NCBI GenBank assembly: GCA_964017235.1
Contig: OZ024928.1
Location: 83,509,566-83,573,565 of the forward strand
Direction of reading: 5' to 3'
From: Sabellastarte sp. h YS-2021
Lineage: Eukaryota; Annelida; Polychaeta; Sabellida; Sabellidae
Length of the DNA: 64,000 nucleotides
Shown here: positions 11,014-22,762 of the stretch, piece by piece
Numbering within the stretch: position 1 is the stretch's first letter
Layout: the number at the start of each line of letters is the position of its first letter
Notes under the pieces: model-generated
Databases searched by the model: none
What the model was told of the DNA's origin: nothing
The model's input: only the letters and a program-made list of their open reading frames with translations
Position numbers and translations under genes: made by a program

Positions 11014-11582
11014 TAAGGAATTCGATGTGACTCCTGTCACGGCATCGTGGTTTTAAGTTTTTGTCTAAAGTCACGGCATTGCACTAAAAATCAATGAGTC
11101 TGGACAACTCAGTTAATTTATTAGCGGTATATTTGCTTGACAATTGCATAGAATATATATGAGGTCACAGAATTCTGTGGGGTTTCCCAACAATGTATGT
11201 AGAAATACTTGATACCAAATACTTTACTTGAAGATCAAAACTCGCAGACAGCTCATTAATATTCATGAGGTCACGGATTTCCATGGTCGTTTCTTACCAA
11301 TATTTTCTGCTTTAACATCAAATACTAGATGGACTTCACAGCTCATGAATATTTATATATGTGTAGGAAATATTTGACTCCATTGCACTTTAAACAATAT
11401 TTTACTTGAAGATCCATATTTCTGGACTACGTACTTATTAATATTCATGAGGTCATGGTATTCTGTGGGGGTTTCGTGACATATTTTATCTGTGCGAATT
11501 GATGGTATTATTTGCGATGCCGTGACTTTAGACGAAAACTTAAAACCACGATGCCGTGACAGGAGTCACATCGTAAGGAATT
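11014..11582. mobile_element. MULE-like non-autonomous DNA element with long TIRs
   Basis: The element spans 11023-11573 (551 bp). Its ends are inverted repeats of about 60 bp with only about two mismatches, beginning CGATGTGACTCCTGTCACGG. It is flanked by a perfect 9-bp direct repeat TAAGGAATT at 11014-11022 and 11574-11582. Long TIRs with a 9-bp target duplication are typical of Mutator-like elements. The interior has several copies of TTAATATTCATGAGGTCA and no transposase, so it would depend on a partner in trans. Confidence 0.85.
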
Positions 11583-11589
11583 TCACAGA

Positions 11590-13030
11590 GATTAACTTGA
11601 AATTTTACCACATCATGGGCTCAATTTTAAGTCTAAATATAACTTTAGCTCAGTTCAGCTCAGTCTCAGTTGAGAAGTCTTTTGTGAAATTGGCTATAGA
11701 AAATTAAGGGTGTACGGGTTTCCATGACCCTAACATGTACCTCTTATTAATTAGAGCTCATGCTAGGGCCTGTACAGCACTGTAAATATGGTCTAGAAAT
11801 GATTTTCTACCAAAGAATCTAGACCAAACAAGACACACTGACCATGTTTGTCTAAACAATTATCATTTATTTTCATTCTGAAAATTTGAAAAAAATGATT
11901 GAAATGCTAAGATTTATGAGCCATATCAAAATTATGACAGAATTTTCCTGTTATATACAAAGGCACTATTTCAAGTAATCTCTGGACATCAAATCACTGG
12001 CCTTCCAATCAAGAGAACATCAGATTGCATTGTTAAGCTCTGCTAAAGCTCAAGTAGACAGATAATGCTTTTGGTTTACAATAGCATAGCTCATTAGTAC
12101 TCCACTAATCTATCTAGCAGCAAGTATTTACGAGATACCATAAACAATTTTTGTCACTGTATTTGGAGATATTATCCACCCACAAACCAAGATGCCTGTT
12201 GAGGTATTGCATATCAACCAGGTAACAGTGAAATCAGTGTCCAAGGTTTATTGAAAAACTTTTCCAGGTCCCCCAAACCTGCAACTCAAACATGCTAGTC
12301 TACTTTAACTTCTAAGAAAGATAATTACAATGTATTTTAAGTACAACTAATAATTGAAAAAATATTTTTAAAAAGCATCATCTTTATCATGCCATTCAAA
12401 TTTTGCTTTGATTTATTTAAGTAATATATTATCCTCACAAAAGTAAGCAAGAGGATGTTTTGTAATTGCCAAGTGTAAAACTTGAGGAATAAGCGTTTTT
12501 TTCCTTTCAGCTATAGCTTTTAAAATTAGACTCCCTGATTAAATGGTTAAATGTGATGCAACAGGTTGAATGGGTTCAAAGAAAAGTAAATTTTAAATTA
12601 GTTACATCATTTCCAGGTGGGCATTATATAATCATATCTGCAGCCTTATGCAAAAATACTGTACAAAGTATATGTAAAAAAATCATAACTTTTCTTTAAG
12701 AAAAAAGTAGTTTTTGATCTAGATTTCAAAAAGACTGTAAGAAGCCTTCTTTATGTACTCACTGTATGCCATTTGAAGCAGTATCACGTTCAAACCTTGA
12801 GCAATAAACATGCAGCACTAACACTAAACAGACACACAGCCTTGGGATGATGTTACCATCCATGTTGCATTTTCTATCTGAATCCAGTCCAAGGATTGTG
12901 ACTGCTTTTATATTTCTTGACACAAGCAAACTTGCTCCCTATATCATGTGGCCGTGGCCTTGCCACAGGCGTGTATATTATGGACAAAAGAAAAAAAAAT
13001 TAAAGAAAAAGTTCTTGTTTCGCATTCACA
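11590..13030. other. non-coding, nothing recognised
   Basis: AT-rich with no supported exon or repeat. Confidence 0.35.
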
Positions 13031-13044
13031 TTCACAGCTAAGAT

Positions 13045-13275
13045 TAGAGTAAGAAATCTGAAATTCACCACACATCTGAAATTCGCCACATGTGGAAATA
13101 CTAATAAAATAAATGAACTGAGGTGATATTTACTGAATGCATAGTAAATTAAGGTTTTCTGAACTAAAAAATACAAGTTTACAAAGTTTAAAACAACCAC
13201 TTTTCCACAAAATTAAGTAAGGTTTTAGAGGTGGTGAATTTTAGATCTCTGGCGAATTTTAGATTCCTTACTCTA
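13045..13275. mobile_element. TA-flanked MITE, copy 1
   Basis: Element 13047-13273 with inverted ends GAGTAAGAAATCTGAAATTC and, on the other side, the complement of GAGTAAGGAATCTAAAATTC, flanked by TA on both sides. A second copy of the same length class lies at 36300-36524. TA target sites suggest the Tc1/mariner superfamily. Non-coding. Confidence 0.75.
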
Positions 13276-13449
13276 CATTGACACAGTCCATCAGTACATT
13301 CCCACATGTTGTCATGAGTTGGATTAAAACCTGTTGACTTACAGATAAGAGAAAAAAAAAATGTTCAAAAACAAGAAACACGAGCCCAGTGATCATATAC
13401 CTTTGCTCATTTTCACAATAATTATTGTGAAGTTTTGGGGGATACAAAG

Positions 13450-13775
13450 AAAACTTCACACCGGTTTGAAACAATCATCTAGAAGTGTTCATGGCTTCTA
13501 GGACACTTGATACGGGTTTGAAATAAATATTCTGGAAGTATTCATGGCTTCTGGAAAACACGATACAGTTCTGAAAAACAAACATATGGAAATATACTTG
13601 GCTTTTAGGACACATGATACAGGTTTGAAAAAAATCATCCGGGAGTTTTCATGGCTTCTAAGATACTTTACGCAGGTATGAATCATTCATCTAGAAGTTT
13701 ATGGAGATGCTAGAAAGATTGATACAGGTTTGAAATAATCATTTATGTTTAGAGAATACAAGAGACTTGATACAG
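13450..13775 (+). repeat. ~54-bp minisatellite
   Basis: About six diverged units with CATGGCTTCTAGGACACTTG, ATACAGGTTTGAAATAATCAT and CTAGAAGT. Successive starts near 13490, 13543, 13599 and 13650 give a 51-56 bp spacing. Confidence 0.75.
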
Positions 13776-13779
13776 GTTA

Positions 13780-16700
13780 GCATAGGTGTTAAGGCTGTGT
13801 TTGTTCTACAATCTGACACCTCACACATAGCTGGAGACACACTGAGAACTTGGAGCCTCAATACACACACTGGGATCATTTCAACCAGGTACAAATATAC
13901 ATGTTTTTAAAAACAAAGTCATCTAACTAGATCTAGACTTGCTTCAAGTTAGACTTTCCTTGAGTCCTTTTGTCTTAAAGTATTATATGAGGACTGAATA
14001 ACTTTTTTACCAGAATGTGGGGCTGTTTTTCAGATAAGTCCTTGTATTGTATGTATTCTTAATGATTCCATGTATGTCAGATTTGGTGGAATAAGAAATA
14101 CAAAGACTTGGAGCAAGTCTAGCTTCAAGTTTTCATACTTGTAATCACCAACTCATCTGAATACAATTTTAATGTGAAACTAACAGTAGATCATTTTGAC
14201 ACAAGGATTCCAGAGGAAGAAGGATGCTACCAAGAAATGCCACTTTAGTCCAGGGCTGAAAAAAAGACAAAACACACTGCGGGACTGAAAAGAGGGAGGG
14301 GAACACTGCTCAAAGGTTGCGCCAAATGAAAAATATAAAGAAAAATAAGCACTGTTTTAGGATTAATATGCATGGTTATCAATGGTGTTTTCTTGGCACT
14401 GGAGTTGTCATTGTTACTTCCATGTTGTCTCAGGTTAAGATCCTGTAAGACCCCAGTTACACATCCAAGGATGGCCCGCCGGATCGCGCCAGGTTTCCTA
14501 ATATGGAAAATGTTAATTGATTTACGGATCATTCCATAACATATATTTTCTATTTTCTCATAACATAATGATTGTTTTTCATATTATCCTTCTGATGAAA
14601 TCAAAAGTAGAGGAGCATTGTTAATTAGGTTATGACCATGTGACAAGGAAAAATTCCATAACAGAATTAAGGTTCTGCAATATTTTTTTCTTACATTTTC
14701 TTAAATCAAGACAATTAAATAATTCTTTTAAGAAAACTTTTTTTTAGAAATTTCAAATATATTATTAATTTAAACATTGAGTTGAAAATAGTCTCTTGAA
14801 ATTATCTGTAACATTATCAGATTAATGTTTATTACGACAGAAACCCATGAATCATCAAACAACAGATATTAGATCAAATGACATTTCAGATTGCTGTCAA
14901 ACTTTGTACATCTACATATGTGCAGTTACTTCTATCCCTGTCCCACTTTTACAATCAAGTGTAAAAACAAGCCAAGTTTAAAATCTCAATAGATCTTATC
15001 TTAAAAATCTGAAAAAATTAAGACAGTAGTGATTTGTCCTTGGTAAAATTATTCAAAAGATCAGCCTTAGAACCTGTTCCTGATGTCTTATCACCCTGAA
15101 AAACTGAGAAGATTACTCAGCCCCCCTGTAACAGAACTGTTCCTTTATTGTGATGGTGTCCCCAAATGGAATACGATCTCTCATTTTTGCCATTCGGGAG
15201 ATCAATCTTTTCAATTGGAATGATCTTAAAGCCATCGCAAACTATCATTTGGACACTGTGTATGGAAGTTTCAGTACTTCCGGAGTGTTTCCCAATTGGA
15301 TGCGTTCAAGAGTCCATTGGGAACAGTTTATGACACCTGGTTGAATTTCATAAATTTATTCCAATGCTTATCAGGTCCTGCAATCAGGAATATATACATA
15401 ACCCATTTTAAACCTATGTAACTGTTCATAAAGTCATCTTTTTGATCTTACAGTGATCTTTAACCTATATGTTTCAAACTTAAGTTGATTTTTAAGGTTC
15501 GTAAACCAATCGGATGGATCGGCAAACTATCGGAAACATTTAAGGAACTTATCAGAATACTTCTTCAAACAATCATAGCATCGATCGGAAAGATATCAGG
15601 AAATATTGGAACCTCTCTTAAACTTATGCTAAAATACACCGATGGATTGTGAAGATTTTCATTTGTCCCAATTGGGAAGTGGGTTTTATGATTGGATTGC
15701 AATAACAGAACAGTCCCGTAAGATTTATCTCTTGTGGCAAGATCACTCAGCTCCCCTTTAGCAGAAAGACTGGTTGCATCATGAAAGGAACAAGACATAG
15801 CATGAAAAAGGTAGTTCATAACACCCAAAAAGATCAGTTACAAGTACATGTGAGAGAACAAATAAGCATCAGGGGTTTTTAAACATGTGGAATATTTTTC
15901 ACAGGCCAGTATGATTGCTGCAATTACACTCATGACTGGAAAGGATTTGTCATGTGATCAATGAGATTATGCCCAGGACTTAAAATCAGGGTGGTAGGAA
16001 CAGAATTTGTAATAGTGAAACAGGGATAATATATGTTGTTGTTGGTAATTGTTCATGTGGTATTCTTAGTAGTGTGACTAGGTAATGTGAATAAGTATGT
16101 AAAGAAAAAAAAATCATCTAGTCATATTCTTTTGTGAATAGTTCTTCCTGTGAGAAGACTTACTATAATCTTTGTTGATCTTGCCTGATTGCTTCAATAA
16201 ATGATCTGAATATTTACCCAAAATATGATAACTTCCACTACAGTCAGTTTGAAGGAATGGCATTTCATTGAAATATGTTTCATTCACCATTACAAAATAA
16301 TTGTTGCTGTAATTATACAAAGGTTTATTGCATACGGAATATACCATAATATGAGAAAACTATGCAGCTAGACTTAAAGAACACAACCATATCATAGTCA
16401 TTTTAGTCAGAATTTGGGCTTTGACAGGTACAAATAAATGGTGTTTTCAGATAATTGATTACTGAAAATGCATGTCATTTTAGTGATCTGTTACTTCAGT
16501 GAGGTTTGTTATAGGAGATCAGATATTGTGTTTTCAAAAAAAGAGAAGTCAAACCTTGTTTCAGATCTACCAGTATCCTTATTACAAGAATGTCTCTGAA
16601 AACCTCTGAAATATATCATCACTACTTCAACAAGAATAATATATTAAGGTTAAGACAAAAACTTATGAATATTGTCTTAACAGGAAGAAAATTTCTGCCC

Positions 16701-17570
16701 CGAATTATTTATTTTTAAGTCTTTTCAGGCCTAAGTAGCCTTGCTCAAAGCTTTAATTGTGAGAATTTATTAGTTTCTGTAACATTCTCTTGCAGATACT
16801 TGTTTTAAGTTCAAAAACTGCTGGCACAAGCTGCCATGTTCATATCTGCTAACACTAAGACTGTGAAGATTTAGTTATGTACATGTTTAAAAAGGTGTTT
16901 TGGCACAGGGGTAGGGCCCAAGTAGACATATACTTTTCATGTCCTTCACAATCAACTCACCAGCAATAGATTTGTGGGTACCAGTAACAGTTATCCCATA
17001 ATGTACTCCAATAGGTATCTGGCCCAAAAGAAACTAAATTTTTATTTTTCATTTTTATTCTCAATTATTTCAAAGTATGCTTATTAATGTATTTTAAACA
17101 TGATTTAAGAAGTATTAAGTGGAAACTGTTGTTCAATCTTTATTGACACATAAAAAAACACAGATAAGTATTTTTCATAATGTTCTCATATATTTACTTA
17201 GCCTAGCTTGCTGTCTTCCAGACTAGAAAGGCCTCTGATGCAGTGTGCAGTATGGCAAAAATAGTATACTTTGCATTATGGTTAAGACAGCCTGGAAGGC
17301 CAGGCTAAAGCTTGTACAAAGACTTATTATAATCAGCTGATTTTTTTCTGATTGCTTCAATAAAATACTGCTTATGAAACTTGTACATTAAGAAAGGTTC
17401 TATTTTTGAAACAAAGGCAACAGAGTAAATAACACAAAGTGAATATTTTTTCACTCAATATAGTTATGGAACTTTAAAAACACCGTGTACTTTGGACTAA
17501 AGTCAAGTACACAGTTTTGCTAGCATACTTATCCATAAATAAAAAATCCCAGTTTCAGATAAATGTTACA
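13780..17570. other. non-coding, no supported gene
   Basis: AT-rich. A moderately GC-rich open segment on the minus strand near 14400-14510 is flanked by possible AG and GT sites, but no conserved peptide is apparent. Nothing else is supported. Confidence 0.3.
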
Positions 17571-17987
17571 TGTTATTTATTATTATATTTTACAGGTATT
17601 TCACATGTTCTTTATCAAAAACTGTTACTGTAGAAATAAGGGATATAAATGCTGTTTCATGTTGAAATTCATCACCATTCACAGAGTAAAATAGTCTTCG
17701 AAGACTATGTTGTATGCATTTTAAACATTCATATTGACAGTAAAAGATGCTATGAGGCATAAGAGTGCTACTGTACACAACTGGTGTACATATAAACTGG
17801 CATAAAAACTAAGATGCATTTTTAATATGTGATTTTCATAAGAAGTGTCTCATATTTACTATTTACAGTATACATAATTTTCATGCACATAATACTGATC
17901 CTGGCTTCATTATTTACTTTCAAACAATCTTTAACAATGAATAAATACAATAGCACAAAATGTAGTATTCTGTAACAATACAAAGAA

Positions 17988-19157
17988 TTACAGTACAGCC
18001 AATGTGGTGAACTGATCAGTGTTTTTCTGGTTAAATACATTGTCTTTGTTTCTGCCACCATTCCTGACTTTCTTAAAGTATCTTCCGATGGTTTTGAGCT
18101 TCTTTTTCAACACTTTCTTCCTGTCTTTGCTGATTTTGGGCTGATTTACCGCTGATTTACACATGGGTTTTTCCATAAAGTCTGTCATGTCTGAAGTCAT
18201 TGTGACACCCAGACTTCTGTCACAGGTAGAATTCAGAGTAGTTTCCTTCATAGAAGATGCAGCACTGCTGAAAGATCTGGTGGAATGAACTGAGCCATAG
18301 AAAGCACTATATTTTGATGTGTTGCTAGACCAAAATGTGGTGGATATTACTGTGTTGATGCCATTGTTTTGGTGACCATTACTTATTGGATCATTGGTCC
18401 TTTGAGAATGACAGCAATGAGAGTCTTGAATTTCAAAGATACTGGAAAGCTCCTGCTCTAAGACAGCTGCCACTGAACAAAGGTCACTGTTGTTTAGACA
18501 ATTATTGCAGGATTGGATGTGGTTCACAAACTCATTCTGCTTGAAGGATCTGTTGGTCAGGTCATTCTGACTGTATGAAAGCTCACATGTGGTACAGCTG
18601 GCATCCATGGTACTGTCATTCCACTCAGGTTCAAGTTCAGATCTCTCCACACTACAGGTGAGTGATCTACCAAGATTGCTGAGTGTACCATTATGAGTTT
18701 TTCTGATACTTTGTGGAGAAGATTCTTGTCCAATACAAGGAGGTCTGGGACCCAAAGGGCATTTATCAGAAGAAAAGCTTGGCACTTCACAATATTTGGT
18801 GTATTTAGTATAATCTAAGTCTGCAGTTTTAGTTAAGTTACTACAACATTCTTCAGTGGGACTGGCTTTTCCACAGCTTGATGATACAGATCCTGTTGAT
18901 CCAGTCTCCAGCCCAGAATCTGTGCTCCCTCTGCAGCTAGAGTTGTAAAATTTTCTGTCCATTGTGTTGCTGTTGAAAGTGGCAAAGCAAACTGAACTTT
19001 CACTGCTGCTACTGATGAAACTGTCATCAAAAGAAGAGTAGCTCTCTGAAGGGTTTGTGGAATGCAAGCGCCTGTGGATGATTGGCATTTTCTGTTGAGA
19101 AAAGTTTGCCTGGTTCTTCAGATATCTCTTATGGTAAGAAGTACACTGAGAAGACAT
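17988..19157 (-). CDS. gene A1: intronless Cys/His-cluster protein of an unrecognised family
   Basis: Encodes 389 residues in one exon; function unknown. In order: Ser/Thr-rich region with acidic patches (1-100), PSFS (126-129), PLGPRPPCIG (134-143), a Cys/His cluster with C188, C191, H213, C217, C220 and C227 suggestive of metal binding, a helix-like LEQELSSIFEI (233-243), TTFWS (273-277), TDFMEKP (325-331), a highly basic helix-like segment RKKVLKKKLKTIGRYFKKVR (346-365), and the end FTTLAVL. The start is supported by identity with gene A2 and by a stop in the 5' leader in this frame. There is no signal peptide or membrane segment. The basic stretch could serve as a nuclear signal or bind acidic partners; this is inference. 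A TATA box lies ~100 bp upstream. It is nearly identical to A2 and clearly related to B1 and B2. Confidence 0.88.
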   Translation of the reverse strand: MSSQCTSYHKRYLKNQANFSQQKMPIIHRRLHSTNPSESYSSFDDSFISSSSESSVCFATFNSNTMDRKFYNSSCRGSTDSGLETGSTGSVSSSCGKASPTEECCSNLTKTADLDYTKYTKYCEVPSFSSDKCPLGPRPPCIGQESSPQSIRKTHNGTLSNLGRSLTCSVERSELEPEWNDSTMDASCTTCELSYSQNDLTNRSFKQNEFVNHIQSCNNCLNNSDLCSVAAVLEQELSSIFEIQDSHCCHSQRTNDPISNGHQNNGINTVISTTFWSSNTSKYSAFYGSVHSTRSFSSAASSMKETTLNSTCDRSLGVTMTSDMTDFMEKPMCKSAVNQPKISKDRKKVLKKKLKTIGRYFKKVRNGGRNKDNVFNQKNTDQFTTLAVL

Positions 19158-19251
19158 GATGCTAGTTCTTCACTGTGTTTTCCAATGTACTGTATTCTGT
19201 ATACAAGTTGTTGTACAACTGTTTAATGAATCTCACTGGTAAGGTCTGTCC

Positions 19252-19258
19252 TTATATA
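19252..19258 (-). promoter_or_regulatory. TATA box of gene A1
   Basis: TATATAA on the minus strand, 101 bp before the ATG. Sequence around it is nearly identical to the A2 promoter. Expected transcription start is about 30 bp downstream. The A1 leader carries 16 extra bases directly before GCATCATG compared with A2. Confidence 0.7.
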
Positions 19259-19717
19259 ACCTCAACAGACCATCATCAACAGATAGGAGAAATAATCAAG
19301 GTGATAAACACACAGCAGGATCTACAAAAAAATGACAAACAGTAATTTTACATGAAGTGATAGCTTTATGTATTTAAATACATGTGGCTAAAACTATTAA
19401 AAACCAATTGTAGTCATACCAGGGGGTAAAGTAGTTTGACAAGCCAAGATCTGCCCAGATATTAAATTGCAATTGAGGGTTGATCCTAATCAGTTCACCA
19501 GTGGAACATATAGTGCAGTCTGGCTGAATGGGATTCACTTTGAAATAATCTAGTGATTTTTGTGTATAATATAATAACTGACAAACTATGGACTATTTAC
19601 TGCAATATTATTGTACTGAACTGACATCCTTTGTCAGGATTAGCTTAACAAATTCTCTGGGGACATAAGGATATGTAGAGTATGTTTATTGAAGTGCCAA
19701 AAAATTGTCATAAACAT

Positions 19718-20723
19718 GTTCCAATGGAATCCGGGGAAAAATGCCTAGTGGAAAAAAGCCTGGTGGAAAAAATGGCAATTCAAAGAAAGCCTGGTGGAAA
19801 GAAAGCCTGGTCTGTTTTGGGAAAAAATGGAAAAAAGTTTGGGGGTCTTTTTTTAGGTTTGATACATATTAAGATTAATGATGAAGTAAAATTAACATGT
19901 TATTTCAACCATTTGATTTCAAAATGTGTTTTGTAAATATAATTTATTTTTCTAGTACAAATGATTTTTATCAATGCAGAATACAGAATTATGTAAAATT
20001 TATTATGCTTTTTAGAGGTTGTTTCAAAATTATGTCACTAAAGGAAATAAAAGTTTTCTAAACATGCAATTATGGTTGGATTCCCAGGGAAATGCTGGAT
20101 GTGTATGTCACTAATTGCAAGTAGGTACTACCATTTAAGAGCCAATCCTGTGTAGATACAATGGTCCATTTGAAGTGTGCTCTGGTGTTCTTTTATCACC
20201 TTACAATTTAGGGTTTCTGGATTTTCAATTAAAGTTTCTTAACCAGACTAACAGTGGAACACCTTTTGGTGGGATGTATAAATTAATAACTGCAAATATG
20301 CACTAGTGGAGATAAGTCTATTGAAGACTTTTTGCAGGGAATTGGCCATTGTATAAGACTTTGTTTGAAAATGAAAAAAAAATGTAATATGATTTTTCTT
20401 TTCTTCACATCTACAAAGTGCTGATTTAACATTTGTGTATTTTGTGTTTCATTTTCAATCAAATGTATAAAAGGTTGTTTGTAGAGCATGCATATAGTGT
20501 TACTTTGTATTTCTTGTTTTAATCAAATGATTTGGAATAAATTAATGTTTTAGTTCTACTTTATTATTATTTTTGATATGTACAGAAAAAAAAGAAACAC
20601 CAGGCTTTTTTCCATGTTTTTCTTTACACACCAGGCTTTCTTTCCACCAGGCTTTTCTTCCACCAGGCTTTCCTTCCACCATCATTTTTCCACCAGGCTT
20701 TTTTTCTGCGCACCGTTCCAATG
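19718..20723. mobile_element. non-autonomous DNA transposon in the A1 upstream flank
   Basis: The element is 19727-20714 (988 bp) between two copies of GTTCCAATG (19718-19726 and 20715-20723), a 9-bp target duplication. The paralogous position in unit 2 (about 24465-24485) reads straight through GTTCTAATTCATCCATTGCAC, the empty site. The ends are imperfect inverted repeats dominated by subterminal AGCCTGGTGGAAA copies, direct on the left and inverted on the right. The short open frame at 19682-19936 is a by-product. Superfamily is uncertain (MULE by target length, hAT-like by subterminal repeats). Confidence 0.85.
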
Positions 20724-20729
20724 CATCGA

Positions 20730-22560
20730 TTGCACAATTTGAATGATCCTTAATTCATTCTGCAAGTTCCATTTCAATTGTTCAAAAATAATTTAGGAAT
20801 AAATTCACTGAACTGCTTTTTTTTCTTCATATCTTTTCAATATAAAAATGATTAACAGAATTTTTGTTGCTTACCTTAAATACTGTTATATCTGCTGAGT
20901 GGCTCCAATTATTACCTTTACAGCATGCAACAAAATAAACAACTTCAGTTTATATACAGTAGTATTTATTTTTTTTAAAAATAGTTCACAAATAACTGAT
21001 TGAGCATTATAAACATGATCACAATTAATATTTCAGTGTTTCTGAAGGGAATATTTATTAAACTAAATATGATTCCTTGTTATTACTGTCTTAACAATAC
21101 CTTCAATTATTCAAATTTAACATTCAATATACTTTAAAAAGTGTATATTTACAATTACAAACTCTTTCCATTCACTGACCAACCAATCGCATCATTAAAT
21201 TGTGAACGATTAACTGAATGATTATATGTTTCCGTCAAACTCAAGCCAGATATTTTTTTACCTTGGACCACCATTATTTGAAGCCAAAGGAAATATTGTA
21301 AAAACACAATTACTTTCATGTGTACCGGACAAGACAGTACAATTAAATCTTGCTATTTGTACTGCCCTTGTCATTCTATTTAGTTTGGTATATGTTAATA
21401 TTGCTAAAAATTGACCAAAATATGAGATAACTAAAATATGTTTATTGAAATTCAATTGATAACACTGTAAATAGCCAATCTGAGAGGCACTCAGCACTGC
21501 ACCAGTTAAATAATATAGACAGTTGCTCCAGTTATTAAAATTTAGAAAAATTTACAGTCATTTTGTTACATTTTGAAAAACCACTGATACGTTATCTGCA
21601 TAACAGTTGGAATATAAGACAGAATATAATCAGCAAATAGTATTATCTTGCAGTAAAATTATATACTTATCAATCTGTTTAACATAATTATTTCATTGCA
21701 ACCAGATCAGGTTGTGCTTTAATTGTTATTATCTTTTTATGTTTCTCTTTGTACACAGATATCTGAGTGAAAAACACATACATTTGTACCTAATACTTAT
21801 ATGCTAAAAGTCACTTATAAGCCCTATGGGGCTGGGCAAACATTGTTAATTTCAATTTCTGTTATTGTAAATTTGTATTTGCATGTGACTATAATAAATA
21901 AAATAATATATAATATACTCCACCCAACAATAAAATTTCCACTTTCTGAACCAATAAATTTACTCCTTTCACAAATCAAAAGGCTAACTCATCAATAGCT
22001 CATCTCATATTTTTCTACATTTTAGTCCAATATTTACACAAGGAGACAAAAGAGGTCTAAAGATTATAATCCACAATTTCAACACCTCTTTTGATAGATT
22101 TCTCTTCTATGCTATTACAAAGGGGAGGATCAGCCAGATTCAGTAAATACAAAGACAAATATCCACACAGATTGGACTGTGCTCACTCTTTGTTTTGAAT
22201 TGGACATAAATCACTCACTAATTAGGTATTTCACTCAGAAGAATGGAGACAAAAGAGTTTGCCCACCACACAAATATTTTATTGAAAACCCCATGACAAT
22301 TGTCCAGAGCAAGATAGTTTTTGCTGTCATTGAGGTAGGTCATACCTAAATGTGTGATATTCACCAACAAAGGCTTTTTAACTGGAAGTCATTAGGACAA
22401 TAATCCACACAGTGTTACTCATAATACACTGTTTATTGCTGCTCAAAGAGTTTGTATCTATCATTCCCTTCATTTGAGAAACTCTCCTGTTACATATTCT
22501 GAGTGAAGTGACACAATGCTGTGTGCTTTCAAACTTTTATTCACACAAGATGTATATTAT
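20730..22560. other. 5' flank of duplication unit 1
   Basis: AT-rich and non-coding. Blocks match 24480-24560, 25280-25350, 25540-25680 and 25665-26160 in unit 2, so this is old duplicated flank interrupted by insertions. Confidence 0.55.
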
Positions 22561-22762
22561 GAATCAACATATACAACTTTATACAGTTTAAATAAGTGAT
22601 AGCAATATAACAGGTGTATCATATCTACAATATACAGTGTACACTGAGTTAATTTTCATGCACATAATACTGATGCTGGCTTCATTATTTACTTTCAAAT
22701 AATCTTTAACAATAAATAAATACATTAGCACAAAATGTAGTATTCTGTAACAATACAAAGAA

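Noticed and set aside
17195-17315. Short inverted repeat around TAGCCTAGCTTGCTGTCTTCCAG
   Set aside because: Arms are short and imperfect, with no target duplication and no second copy; not enough to call an element.
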